Below are positions 14,137 through 36,167 of a DNA stretch of 64,000 nt, in pieces; the first letter of the stretch is position 1; each line of letters begins with the position of its first letter. Under the pieces are notes generated by a model, which searched no databases, was not told the origin of the DNA, and saw only the letters and a program-made list of their open reading frames with translations. The translations under genes were made by a program, and so were the position numbers. This DNA comes from Gymnothorax reevesii (taxonomy: Eukaryota; Chordata; Actinopteri; Anguilliformes; Muraenidae): the NCBI GenBank assembly GCA_029721435.1, contig CM056587.1, forward strand, positions 18,422,667 to 18,486,666, read 5' to 3'.

Positions 14137-14998
14137 GAGGAGAGCGGGGCGGGTTGGGCCACGGGGTGCGTTGGGACACAGCGATTTCGAGGTGATCCAC
14201 TGTTGCAACACACCCTCAACGTGATTTCAGCCAAACCCAGAAGAAGGCGGGAAGATTCAAAAACGTCTGCGAATTTTATTGGCGATTGTCATTTTTTTAC
14301 GACATGTAAGTAAATATTTTCACCGGAAGTGTTTTTCGACGTTCGCCTTTTATATTCATGTCACAAAATACAAACATACACCGTTTTAATCAGTAGTCTA
14401 ATGGCTACAAGAATAGTTTTAATGTTTCATGCTAACTAGCAGTGAGTGACAGCTAGCCAAATATGCAGTCTGCTGTAGGTGGGGCACTTTGGGAACCCGA
14501 CCTACAATGAATGAAGGAATAGCTATTTTATTTATTGACAGCATGCGAAATAGAAAGCGCACCGGTGAAAGAGGAGTATCTTGGGAGATCTTAGAAAGAG
14601 CAGCCAGGGATGTTGAGAGAGGCATGGCAGTTCGTGGGGTGGCAAAATCTTATGCCATCAGTAAGACCTCTCTGGCACGTTACGTAAGTAGGAGGAGGGC
14701 CTTGCAGGCGGCAGGCGCCCAACATGCTTTTGTGAAAATGAGTTGTTACTTTCTATTGTTTTTAAGGTAATATACAACTCTGGCCCAACGAGCCCCACTC
14801 ACGGGGCACATCGGGACATTTGCACACCCACCACTTTTAGTTAAACTGTATGAAAATGGAAAGGACTGGGAGTCTATTTTTGGAGTCTATTTGTTGCCAA
14901 TGTATGTAAATATGCATAGTGTTAAACATGTATATATGCATAGTTTTAAAATAAATAAGCGTAATGAAAAGAGTGGCCTGGCCTGCCCCGCTCTCCCC
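14137..14998 (+). mobile_element. pogo/Tigger-like DNA transposon, deletion derivative
   Basis: An 862-bp element in the intron after the first PDZ exon. Its ends are inverted repeats: GAGGAGAGCGGGGCGGG at the left, and GGGGAGAGCGGGGCAGG reading inward from the right. Each end is bordered by TA (14135-14136 and 14999-15000), the target duplication of the Tc1/mariner superfamily. A frame starting at ATG 14543 encodes a basic N-terminus (MRNRKRTGERG) and a psq-type helix-turn-helix (GVAKSYAISKTSLARYVSR). This resembles the DNA-binding head of pogo/jerky-type transposases. The DDE catalytic domain is absent, so the element cannot move by itself. Confidence 0.85.
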
Positions 14999-15951
14999 TA
15001 TTACTGCTACACATCTACACAATTATTCCATTTTTGTGGAACTCTAAATTAGACCCTTTATTTATGGAAAGTTTTCATTTTTAGGACTAGAGATCATTAG
15101 AGAAATCTTACAGGAGAACAAAGCGGACAGTTGTCAACGCTGGGATGAATTTTTATCTACACAGTAAAAACAAAGTCGGAGATTTCCCAGTCTCTTCTTC
15201 TGTCATGTTCGAGGAATAATTTGACTCTTCCATATTTTTTCCTAGGTGGCTAATGTCAATTCTAATTTTCATTACCTAATTGCACTGCAAATTTTAGCAT
15301 CAGTTTCACTAACTTTTTTGTTTTATATGTGCCACTAACTTCTGTGGTTAGTGTCTGATCTGTTGTGCGTGTTGCTGCACGTCATGAAAAATTTAAATCG
15401 TGTAAAAAGGTAACGGTGTTCAGCTGTACACTTATAAATAAGCCTCTTTAAATGGTTGTTGGGGTCGTAAAAAACGCCTGAGTTTTTTTTTTAATCTGCT
15501 GATTTTTGCAGACTGTATAATTGCTTTCATCATTACTGTGCCTACATTGGGCCCCCCTCTCCATATCCTCACCTTTAATAATAGTGGGGGAGACACACTA
15601 ATGTCGCGTCGCTGTTGTGTCCTTTTGTTCTTTACCCTCACCTCCTAATATTTCACTTGCTCCCCTCCCAAAAAATGAGAATTTTACCACAACTTTGCCA
15701 TATCTGGTCCATTTTCCAAGCAAAAAGTCATACTGCACTTTGTAAATTATCAGTTCATCATTTTTTCAAATCTTTATAAAGACTGAGCACTTGTGCTGAA
15801 ACTTGATTTTATATGATTTCACAAATGTCACTCTGTTCAGATAAAATGACCTGTGGTCTGGACTGCTGTGACATGCAGTATAAACCTCAGCAGAGAAGTT
15901 TAAGGTTCATTTATGGCCGTGGTGCTGAAGTAAATTTTGCGGCCTGTTTGA

Positions 15952-16092
<141 letters not shown>

Positions 16093-16927
16093 TAATTCAG
16101 CTGTTTGCATACCATTCCATGACCATCCAAGCTGCTCTTATTACCCTCCTGTGCCTTCAACTAGTCAGGTAACACATCAATTCGCCTACTTAATCCTATT
16201 ACCTGTCCGCTCGCCTCAGCAATGTGCGATTCTGTGTAAACATCTGATCCGGGCAGTCTCATTGGGTTGGATGTAGAGATTTTGACAATAATGACAATAA
16301 ATGCTTGCTGTGTTGTGATTTGCAGTGAGTGTATAATGTTGGATAATACAGTTATCGAATATGTGTGTGAGTATATGCTTGTGCGTCTGCATGTGTGATT
16401 ATGTACCTGCGTGCCTTTCTGAGTAGATGCTGTTCCATTGCTTTTTTTTCCCTCAGTGAGGAAATGTAAGGGTTAATTAACAGAGCACACAGACAGGATC
16501 CTCCCTAAGATCAATAAGCTTCTGGCTGCCTCCCACAGGCCAGTGATTTTTCCATGTCCCTGACCGTTTCTGTCCCCTGATGACCTCACTGCTGTGTGTG
16601 TGTGTGTTTTTTTTTCACATGGATGACGGAGCAGGCAGTCCATTCCCTTGCATTAGGAAATTGCATTACCACTGATCAATTCAGACAATGCCAGCCAGGG
16701 ATCCCCTTTGTCCAGTCACAATAATGGGCCTTGCTTCCCTTCATAAAATCTGAAACTGAAGTCAGAGCTGACCATGGAGAGATCTCTCTCGAACGAGCTA
16801 GCTGTGCCTTCATGCCTCTGCATCACGTGTAATTGATAAAATTTTGATTTTTGGAAAGCATTTTCTGCAGCATAGAAGTTGCGAACACATATACCAGCCA
16901 TGATTTGATTCTATTAAAGTGGTCATT

Positions 16928-17195
16928 GTAGCCCCCAGACAAAGTCGGGGCTACTATGGATTTGGCCTTGTCATGCTTCCGCCGCTGCTACCGCCACCAC
17001 CATAGAGATTTCCTTGTGGACACTCAACAGGCCACAAATTTAAAGCTATTTCTATTATATTTGGTATGTATATGGCCAGTTCTTAGGACACCCTGTCTAT
17101 TGATTTTGGTTGCCATGGTAACATAATTTTCTAAATAATAGACAATTTTGTGTCAAAATAAGCCAAAATGAAAAATACGGGAAATCGGGGGCTAC
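16928..17195. repeat. MITE-like repeat with GTAGCCCCC ends
   Basis: A 268-bp segment starts GTAGCCCCC and ends GGGGGCTAC, which are inverted copies. A further GGGGGCTAC occurs 20 bases inside the left end, so the left terminus can itself form a small hairpin. The family is not recognised and no target duplication is evident. Confidence 0.45.
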
Positions 17196-17474
17196 AACCG
17201 TTGTTTGTGGGCAACTGACCCGTCTAGTTTAAGCGTTGATTTCTAATACATTGTCACTTTTGTTTGTTTCTTTTCTCTCCATGACCTCTGTATGGTTCTT
17301 TATGGAGAATGTCCCCCACTGAATGGTGGTGCTGTTTTAAAAATTTCATACAAATGTACGTCGATAAAACAATTTCAGAACGTTTTACGCGTACAACCTC
17401 AATTCTAGAAGAAATGGGGCAATGTGTAAAAGTTTTTCTTTCGGGATTTATATATTTTTCTTTATTACCTGCAG

Positions 17475-17520
17475 AAGCTGCAAGGAATCCATTGTGCTGA
17501 CAGTCGTCCAACCTTACCCA
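17475..17520 (+). CDS. FRMPD4: FRMPD4 exon: end of PDZ domain (46 bp)
   Basis: A 46-base exon with acceptor ACCTGCAG at 17467-17474 and donor GTAAGT at 17521. It encodes the end of a split arginine and then SCKESIVLTVVQPYP, the last beta strand of the PDZ domain. Human FRMPD4 reads SCKESILLTVIQPYP here. The exon is too short to show as an open frame of its own and is found by homology and phase. Confidence 0.94.
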
Positions 17521-21683
<4,163 letters not shown>

Positions 21684-22504
21684 TGAAATGTTGTCCTGTT
21701 AAAACTCCCTGTTTTGCTCAAAACAAATGTCATGTGGTGAACTTTGAAAGCTTGCATTTTATTTCCTGAAAAATACCATAAAGAAACCACTGATCATTCT
21801 TGCTATGAGGTATTCCAAAAGATGATTAAAGTCACTGCACGTAACTGATTATAACCTGCATTTTGATGGAAGTGATTTTTAGGACTTATGTCACAATCCT
21901 ATAATTGAAGCTTACCCTTCGTACAGGCTATGAGCAATTAGTTGCCGACTGAGGAATGAAACTTCCCTGTTAACAGTTGCCCGCAGCTCGGCTTCTCCTT
22001 GGCATTTGCCATCAGCGGCCAATCGGGAGTTTCCAGGGTGCAATTTGCTAACAGTCCCCTCGCTTAGCCGAGTGCTCCTCACCAATACATCTGCAAAATT
22101 GCTCACAGTGTGAATGCGGGGTTATTTAATTTAATTGCATACTGTCATGGAAGCTGTGGGCTTGTTTGCACACCACAACCTTGTGGGCATAAAAATTCTC
22201 CATGGTAGTAGTCACTGAATGGCATGGTTGACTGTTCCCTTCAGCTTTTAAGCAATATGTGAAGTGACAGTTCTTCATTCTAAATTCTTTTTGTATCATG
22301 AAACCCATTGTTTGAGGTTTGTCTATGTTCAAAGCTCTGTGCTGGAGTCAAAGCAGATGTGCATTATCATGTCTTTGTTCTGGCACATTCATTCTGTCTT
22401 AATGGAGCTGTCAAAGTGGGGAGGGAAATTTCTTGCTGTGCCAGCTTTCTGGCTATATAGGGAACCTGTAATGGTATAAATAAGATATAGACATACAGTG
22501 TATA

Positions 22505-23339
22505 CACTGAGGAGTCAAAACATTAAAGGCACCTGCTAAATATGCTGTTGGTCCTCCGCTTGCTGCCAAAACGGTTTCGTCAAACTGACGTTCACATTAA
22601 AGTGTTGTCTCATGGTTTCCCAGCAGAACCAGAATTTCCCAAAGCACCACACTCCCCTGCACCAGCTTGTCTTTTTCCCATAATGCACCCGGGTGCCATC
22701 TCTTTCCCATATAAAATGCAACACACAGATCTGGCTGATGTAAATGTTGCATAAGAAAATGTTACTCTTTGGACCTGCTCGAGTTTGTTCTGTTTGACTG
22801 TGGTCCAGCTCCGATGGTCATGAGCACATTAGAGGTTCTTTTGAATGGTGGATAGGGGTTAGACTGGGAATCGGGGTGGTCTGCTGCTACAAAACCCCAT
22901 ACGCAGCATGATGAAATGCATTGTACATTGTTCTGACATATTCCTCCTGGGAGCATCATACAAATGTTGTGTAACACGTGCCACAGTACCGCCTCTGTCA
23001 GTCCAGACGAGACAGGATAGCCATCATTGAGCTCGCATGCAAAGAGCCTTGGGCCGCAAATTCTGTCTCCTCGGAGCACCGTCAGTAGGTACTCACCACT
23101 CCTGACATGGAGCACCCCACGAGGCACGCCACTTCGGGGATCCTCTTATCCAGTGATCTAGGCATGAAGATTAGGCCCTTGTCAAAGTCCATCCTGCATC
23201 CAACACGTCTACTAAAAAAGATTGACTGTTCGTTTACGATCTTAAATGTGTTCACAGACATTGAAAAGGCGCCATTGTTCAAAGATGAACAACATTATTT
23301 GCTTCCTCTGTGAGTGGTTAGTGTTTTGTCTCATTGGTG
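22505..23339. mobile_element. Non-autonomous TIR transposon flanked by TA
   Basis: The left end is CACTGAGGAGTCAAAACA. The right end, read inward, is CACCAATGAGACAAAACA. Each is bordered by TA (22503-22504 and 23340-23341). The 835-bp interior has no transposase; a 121-codon minus-strand frame at 22762-23127 matches nothing I know. The ends recall an abundant fish repeat whose termini contain GxCAAAACATTA. It sits in the intron before the next FERM exon. Confidence 0.75.
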
Positions 23340-23635
23340 TAGGTGCTTGGAGACTTCCAGGGAAGGGTATTATTAATTGTTAATAGTTAATTGTACTGTG
23401 CTCTATATCTCAGCCTGATGCCTCTCTTTCTCTCTAATGGCCTGCATTTACAGTACCAGTTCGTCATATAAGACACAATATATTCATGCAACACATCAGC
23501 GGAGTACGTAAATTCACATGTGAAAATACATATGAAAATGTTGTTTTTTCCCACATAACACAAGTGTATATTCCTTATTGGTGCATCAGGTGGTGTGATC
23601 TCACTTTTGGTCTCGCCACAGGGAAAGGGCATTAA

Positions 23636-25731
<2,096 letters not shown>

Positions 25732-25863
25732 GATGTCCTGTTGACCCTGCAAGAGAAGCTGTCCATCAAATGCATCGAGCATTTCTCCCTGCTTTTGGAG
25801 CAGCAGACTGAAGGCACTGCCAGCAGACACCTCCTCCTCCACGAGCAGGAGATGTTGTCTCAG
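25732..25863 (+). CDS. FRMPD4: FRMPD4 exon: FERM F1 lobe, end
   Basis: The acceptor is CTGTCTGAAAG ending at 25731 (an AAAG acceptor) and the donor is GTGAGA at 25864. It encodes 44 codons in phase 0, including [20 protein letters not shown] and [12 protein letters not shown]. This is the F1 helix and last strands. The human sequence is the same length. Confidence 0.96.
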
Positions 25864-30016
<4,153 letters not shown>

Positions 30017-30397
30017 TAACGTTCTCAATATAGCCATAAACCAGTCCATTTCTGTTCTGGTGAGAGGACAATCTGCCCATTTAATGCCATTGGCAGGACA
30101 TTTTTTTTATGGCTTTATGGTCCACAACAACAAGGTAGGCAGAGGTGTGATATCAAGTCTGCAGTGTTACGCTCTCTTTTGATTGCTTCATCAAGACAGT
30201 GCCAGGCATTGGAATTAGAAGTATATTTCCTGCAGCAGGGGCCAGCAGTCTTACCCCGTAAGGTCCCTAGTAGGACCTTAGTAGAAAGATTTTGTACTTG
30301 TCCTGACTCTGCCAATCAACCTCTATATTCTTTGATTAGTAGAGGCACATTAGGTATTGTTTCCCAGTATTACAGTTTTGTCTTACTTCTTAGTTGA

Positions 30398-30700
30398 CCC
30401 ACATGAAAAGAATCTATATGAACATATATGCCGCATATAGGCCAAATTCAGTTACATATATGTGCTTATAGAGGGCCTATAGGTCTCCTATATCGTTTCT
30501 TTATATCCACATATAGGCCTTATATGTACATAGAAGGTATATGTCTCCTATATAGCTCATATACCCTGTGGCAGGTTCTGTTTGTCATACCTATTGTATA
30601 GCTCATATCTCACTTTTGCGACTGCCATACATGATGCTTAGCTCATATTTATATTCTCAAGGTAAGATCTGCATATTAGTCCAAAGTCCCTTATAGAAAT
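30398..30700. repeat. Diverged relative of the 31489 TIR element
   Basis: CCCACATGAAAAGAATCTAT at 30398 matches the terminus of the element at 31489 (CCCACACGGAAAGAACCTAT) with a few substitutions and continues AxCATATA. The following 150 bases are dense in TATAGG and CATATA motifs of the same flavour. The right end is not defined. Confidence 0.5.
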
Positions 30701-31524
30701 AGGAAGAATTTCACGCAATAACTGATTAATCGCATGTGAACAGGTGAAATTGGCATCACATTTGATCCTAAATACATGTTGACATGTGACAACGGCATGT
30801 TATTTGTAAACCAGTCATTAGTAACTATGGCAAGTGAGAGGAGTCAAAAAGCTATGATATCAACACAAATATCTAATACTATTTGTTACATTTTTTTCCT
30901 GAAACATTAGCAGTAACAAGGTCATCAATTCTTTCTTGACCAAACTTATTTCCATTCTATGAAGATTGAGTTGTGAATTGTGGAAGAGAAGGAAATGTAT
31001 AAAAATAAAATGGTTTGATTATGTTTATTTCATCAATTAAGCATTTTTTCAAGTTTAAGTCACTGCGAGATTCACCACATTAGATAAAATTGGATTCACA
31101 TTACAGCTCATACACATCCACTGAAAGGTTATACACTACACGACACTACATCCACCAAATGCAATGTTTTGTATCTTGTCCATGATGCAGTTTCTAGATT
31201 AATATGGCTCGGGCCTGAATAGTCTAAATTTAGCAAAATAAAACAAAGATAACAAAATAAAAGTACACAGATGAACTTGCATTCAAGTAAACATGCCTTT
31301 CAAAAGTCATTTTCATCCCCACATCTATTTGAGCATTTCACTGTGGTTAATGAATTTGAAGACGAAGTCCACATTTCTGCTCACAGTTTTAATGAACAAA
31401 CACGTGTCTTTTATCTGAAATGCTTGTATAGCAACTAAAGGTCCCAGACTTTTTCCTACAGAGATAAAATAACAAGGATTCTTAAATTCCCACACGGAAA
31501 GAACCTATATAAACATATAGGTTT

Positions 31525-31925
31525 GAATTCCCGCCTTGTATCAACCAGCAGCTCTTTTCAGAAGTAGCGCGCAATTGGCCAATGCGCTACAGGGATGCAA
31601 ATTGCAAAGGGCCTGCTGGGAAGGGTTATGTAGATTAGAATTCCCTTAGCTGCATCCTGTTGGCCAGACGGGCGCTCATAAAGAAGATTCTGACCGAAAT
31701 CGACTATCCTACGCCCTCGTTCTGAGCTTGTGAACATTTGTTAAGCGAATGTGCAAAAAGTAATTGCTAGCGGGCACAGGCTTCGGAGGAGAGCCGCGAG
31801 CTGCGTACACTTTCCTCAGTTGTCAACAGGGGGTTGCATATGTGAAAAAGCTGAAGGACTTGTACATAGTACCCTAATTGGATAACCCAGATTCGGGCGG
31901 GATTGAAGATGCCAAAACAAAAACA
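31525..31925 (+). mobile_element. SINE, second copy of the 9860 family
   Basis: It is collinear with 9860-10348 from the B-box onward. Shared blocks are GGATGCAAATT, TACGCCCTCGTTCTGA (first copy CCGCCCTCGTTCTGA), GGCTTCGGAGGAGAGCC (first copy GTGCTTCGGAGAAGAGCC), TTGTACATAGT, and GGGCGGGATTGAAGATGCC (first copy GGTGGGATTGGAGATGCC). It ends in a short A-rich tail. The tRNA-like 5' part is missing or merged with the host element's terminus. Confidence 0.85.
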
Positions 31926-31950
31926 AGTGAGTTTTAAGATTTTGGTTTTG

Positions 31951-32064
31951 CACATATGTCACATACATAAAATTGGCCGCTTTCATATATTATAGGTACA
32001 TATATGTACATGTATGTACCTATAATATATGAAAACGGTCAATTTTATGTATGTCGCATATATG
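31951..32064. repeat. Palindrome, arms about 57 nt, no loop
   Basis: The sequence reads nearly the same on both strands around an axis at 32007/32008 (central GTAC). The left arm contains CATACATAAAATTGGCCGC, and the right arm carries its inverted match with two changes. It can fold into a long hairpin and is probably the core of the surrounding TIR element. Confidence 0.88.
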
Positions 32065-32363
32065 CGAAACCTACATGTGGCCCTAAATTAAAACCTATAT
32101 GTTTATATAGGTTCTTTCCGTGTGGGGAGACGGTAGTCTGCTCCCAAACTGGGGATTTCTGGATAAGATTGTGAGTCCCTCCCTGACTGCTACGGCCCTG
32201 TAGCATGATCTGTGAATTTGCTCTTGTGTTTATGTTGTGACAAAATGGCACTGGCAGTATACACAAGGACTGGTGTCCATAAAGCCGAGAGCTTTCTCAC
32301 GCCAGCGTTGATGACCCCAGGTACATAAACTTATCCCGTTCGTGTGCTGTTGTCCTCCTACAG

Positions 32364-32500
32364 TGCTGTAACGACGTGGTGCAGGAGCGTTTTGGGTCGG
32401 AGCTGAAGTACGACATGGCACTTAGACTGGCAGCTCTCCAGATGTACATTCTGACTGTTACTACGAAGCAGACGCATAAGGTTTCACTCAAGTACATGGA
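32364..32500 (+). CDS. FRMPD4: FRMPD4 exon: FERM F2 lobe
   Basis: The acceptor is TCCTCCTACAG ending at 32363 and the donor is GTAAGT at 32501. It encodes [20 protein letters not shown], then [20 protein letters not shown] and SLKYM, plus two bases of a glutamate codon. The F2 helical motif [10 protein letters not shown] is intact. The first residue is Cys where I recall Ser in human. Confidence 0.95.
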
Positions 32501-32984
32501 GTAAGTCCAACTTTGTCTGTTCCACAAAGCACCTCAGTCTCGTAATCACAGAAACTATGGTCATACAGGTTTTTAAGACAATTGTGTGGTGTAGGCCACT
32601 GCAATCAAGATAGTTGTGTTTTTTTGTTGCAATATTAAACAGTAGCTCTATTACATTGCCAAGACTGCATCCTAGATAGTCTGCATTTCTTGGTGACAAC
32701 ATCATTTACGGCTGCTTAATTAAGGGTAAGTCTGTTCCAAGGCTAGCAGCTCATCAGACCCAGAGCTTAACTCCGGCTGCAGTTGCATGAAGCAACTTGG
32801 AGTATTGCTGGGCGATTCCTAGGTATTTTAACAAAATATCCCTTCCGTGAGGAGACACTAAACCATCCCCCAAACAATATTCTGTGGATGTAGTAAAAAG
32901 TATTTTTTTACGATTTATGGGTATAATAGTGCACTACAATATTTTGGAGGAAAAGTCTCCATCTTTCCCTCCATTTCCATTTGG

Positions 32985-33245
32985 GGATCATTTTAGTGAC
33001 TGTCACGGAGGGGACATTTGGTTGACAATACCTTGGAATTGCCCTGCTACTCACCCTGGATGTCCATTGCAGGTTACTCCCCCAGCTCTTAGTCAGGTTT
33101 CCCTGACAATTTGCCGCTACACAATCATACACCAGGGTGGAGTGAGGCACTGTATGAGTGAAGTGTTCTGCCGAAGAACACACTGCGAAAGCCGCAGCTA
33201 GGACTCAAACTTAGGTCCTTTCGGTCCCACCTTCGCTACCGCATC
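32985..33245 (-). mobile_element. Possible tRNA-derived SINE, minus strand
   Basis: Read on the minus strand, the segment starts GATGCGGTAGCGAAGG, which is A-box-like, and carries GTTTGAGTCCT about 35 bases on, close to the pol III B-box. A non-coding body follows. A short plus-strand frame over the same bases has no known relative. No target duplication or tail was identified, so this could be coincidence. Confidence 0.4.
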
Positions 33246-33640
33246 TTCTCTGTTAAATTAATGCAGCCTATATTTTGTTGATTATCAAGAGCACATCAGA
33301 AGCCATTGCCCGCAATCCATTGACATAGCTTAATGGAACTAAGGATGTCTCTTTCGACAAATTCTTGCTCCTCTGTCCTCAAGGCCCTTCCTGGCATCTC
33401 TCTCTCATCCTCTGTGGGAGGAGCTATGAAGCAACAATGAGATGCAAGTGAGAGAAGCGAGGAGACATGTTAGAACGATGGAAAGGACCCTTAGTCCGTT
33501 ACTCTGGGGGTGGGTGGGGTTTCCTCCATGGAAAGGAAAGTGGTCTGTTTGGATAATATTTGGTCAGTAACTGTGGATAGGGAATGAATTCTCAAAGTTG
33601 ATTGGTCAGTAACAGTGGGGTGGGTGGGTTCTCCTTGCAG

Positions 33641-33767
33641 GAAAGAGTGGGGATTCGCGCTTTTTTTGCCCCCAGCTGTGCTGTCCAGCATGAAGGAGAA
33701 GAACATTAAAAAAGCCCTAAACCACATCCTGAAGACCAACCAGAATCTCATACCACCAGGAAAGAAG
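33641..33767 (+). CDS. FRMPD4: FRMPD4 exon: FERM F2 lobe, end
   Basis: The acceptor is TCTCCTTGCAG ending at 33640 and the donor is GTGCGT at 33768. The first base completes Glu, then [20 protein letters not shown] and [22 protein letters not shown] follow. The conserved KEWG and [10 protein letters not shown] motifs match FRMPD4. Human has LETFLPSAVLQ where this gene has [11 protein letters not shown]. Confidence 0.95.
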
Positions 33768-35405
33768 GTGCGTGCATAAATACTCTCTCTCACTTTATCT
33801 GTTTGTCTCCCTTTCTCTTTATCTCTGTCTCACACTTTCTCTTCATCTCTCTCATACACAAACAGAGATGCATTCGCTCTCAAACTCAAAATTGTTGTTA
33901 CGTGAGGGCTGGGTGTTTTTGTTCTGTCAGTACATGCAATTTTCTGTGCTGCCTTTCAAGCGTTGCTGGAATGCTGTATATATTTTTGACGGAACTGCCC
34001 CCTTGTGGACATTATAGGAGCGTTATTACGCATAACCATAATTTCCTCCAAATAAAACCTTTATTTTCGCTGAATATTAGTATATTTGTTTATCTGTTTG
34101 TGCCCACATACCTAAGGGTTAGTCTTGTTTTTTCAGATTTAATGTGGACTGAGAAAACAGTGCAATGCTCTGACAATTAATTTAAAGTTCATGAAGAATA
34201 CAGACAGTGATGATTGGCACACGTTGAATATAATATATAAATATATAATTTGCAGATTTACATGTTCACTGCAAGCGTGAACAATTAAAAAAAAATCGAG
34301 CAGTTACAGAGAAACAGGCAATACGTGTTTTAGTGACATTTATTCTGGATTTTGTGAGTTGAATTTGTTTATGTACTTTGCATTGTTATCAGTTGTGAAC
34401 CATTTGAATAAAAATATTGTAAGAGGATTTTCCTTGTGGCTCATTGGTTTTGAAAGCGGAGTGAAGCATCCTGCGGGAACACAAACCCTAACAAGTTATA
34501 AATTGTGGAATATGCAATGTTCTGTGGCACATTCACACAAAATAACTAAAAATGACAGCTGTTGTTGTACACCTTCTGTTTAGCTGACAGGCAGACAATG
34601 CTTGGATAGAACAGGTATACACAGGGGTGTTACAGCAAGTGACTGCCTTTGATTCATAGGGCTATTGTTTGTTGCGAGACATTAAAAAATGTGACCGGTG
34701 TTCCCTGGAGCCTGACTTGTAGTTTTTTCTCAGTGCATGCCGTTAGCTGGTGAGCACGAAGGCCCGATTCAGGATTGGCAGAGAATTTCAGATCATCCAA
34801 AATCTGCGCTGAGGCTGTAGCAGGTTAAAATGGGATAAGAGAGCTACAAAGTAATTAGGAATTACATGGCGAAGAATTATTCTCTGTAATAGAGAGTATT
34901 GACAAGTCTCTAGGTTTGTCACAGTTGGATTTACTGCCCGTGTTTTTGGAGATGGAGCCAATAGATGCACCACTGAATTCTGGTGATGTGTAATCTTTCC
35001 CTTTATCTTGGGTGGGAATTGAGTCGTGATTTTAGTGCCATGCTGCTTTGAGGTCCAGGAGCACTTTCAAAGTTTCATTTGTCATGGTCAGTAAATGTTT
35101 GAACGCCATTGAACATTTATTTTACATAAATGAATATCTTTTAGCTTTATAATACACAATACTGTCAAATAAATGAACAGCCTAGTGCTGACAGTACATT
35201 AAGTTGCATTTTCATACACCATGAGGTAAGGATGGGAGAATGTCTTTTAAAGTTGCCGGAGTCAATTTTCTCAAAATGGATATTTTGTGACTTTAGTATT
35301 TTTAGCACTGGGGCCTTCGATTTCAAGCAGTGATACAAGGCACCAAACTTGGCTTTTTAATATGCTTTCACACTCACAAGGACTGCCTTTTTCTGTTTTC
35401 CACAG
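33768..35405. other. FRMPD4 intron, nothing recognised
   Basis: AT-rich intron with a CT-rich low-complexity stretch at about 33783-33860. No transposon ends, RNA gene or extra exon are supported. Confidence 0.55.
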
Positions 35406-35495
35406 TTGAGCGCTTTACAGGCGAAGGTGCACTACCTGAAGTACCTGAGCGAGCTGAGATTGTACGGAGGGAAGGTGTTCAAGTCAACACTACTG
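35406..35495 (+). CDS. FRMPD4: FRMPD4 exon: F2-F3 junction
   Basis: The acceptor is TTTTCCACAG ending at 35405 and the donor is GTATAC at 35496. It encodes 30 codons in phase 0: [20 protein letters not shown], then [10 protein letters not shown]. This closes the F2 lobe and opens the PH-like F3 lobe (the LYGG.VF motif). Confidence 0.96.
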
Positions 35496-35984
35496 GTATA
35501 CGTCACCGCTCTTTTAACCCGTGTTATTTGAGTCCTCTCTCAACATGTATTGGTTTATGTTTCTGTCATTTCATTTCTGCATAAATGCGAATGATGGTAC
35601 TGTGGATGAGAGAGCAGGAATGACGGTTCACCTGCTAAATAATATGCCAAGTGATAAAAAACACTATCTATTAGCAGTCATGGAACTTCATTACTCACCG
35701 AATGAGCCTTGTCTCATGCCAAATTATAAGGCCATTAACCTCTGAAATTGTTGTGAAGCTAAAGACTGTCATCTCGGAACATTGATTGAAAATATGATTC
35801 AGACATCTCAAGATAATTTAATTGTTGTTTCTCTCCCCATTTTCTCCATTGCCTTGCTATTTTCTTTTTCTTTCTGTCATCTCTTTGTCTCTCGTCTCTT
35901 CTCTGTCATTAATTTTTCTTTTTTCTACTTTGGTCCTCTCAACCCCGGCCCCCCTGCCACCTCTCCCCTCCTTGCCCCCATCAG

Positions 35985-36167
35985 CAGGGTGAGAAGCACA
36001 CAGAGGTCACTCTTCTCCTAGGTCCTAGATATGGAATCAGCCATGTCATCAACACCAAAACCAACCTGGTGGCCTTGCTGGCCGATTTCAGCCACGTGAA
36101 CCGCATTGAGATGTTCACCGAAGACGAGACCAATGTCAGGGTGGAGCTGCATGTCCTGGACGTGAAG
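35985..36167 (+). CDS. FRMPD4: FRMPD4 exon: FERM F3 lobe
   Basis: The donor is GTAAGA at 36168. The acceptor is a tandem NAGNAG (CAGCAG at 35982-35987). I chose the first AG because it gives [10 protein letters not shown], matching the human QAEK spacing. It encodes 61 codons, including [34 protein letters not shown] and [11 protein letters not shown], which are core strands of the F3 lobe. Using the second AG would remove one glutamine. Confidence 0.95.

Larger units (their letters stand above)
31489..32126. mobile_element. TIR element with 36-bp perfect ends, hosting a SINE
   Basis: The termini at 31489-31524 and 32091-32126 are exact inverted copies over 36 bases, starting CCCACACGGAAAGAACCTAT. 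The perfect match suggests recent activity or gene conversion. A SINE fragment (about 31525-31925) follows directly after the left terminus. To its right is a large palindrome (31951-32064) that probably formed the original core. No transposase is encoded, so it is MITE-like. No convincing target duplication was found, so the superfamily is unknown. Confidence 0.82.

Noticed and set aside
22762..23127. 121-codon minus-strand frame as a transposase
   Set aside because: It has no DDE, helix-turn-helix or other transposase motif. The element looks non-autonomous.
33491..33793. 100-codon minus-strand frame
   Set aside because: It overlaps the FERM exon at 33641-33767 on the other strand and has no homologue that I recognise.
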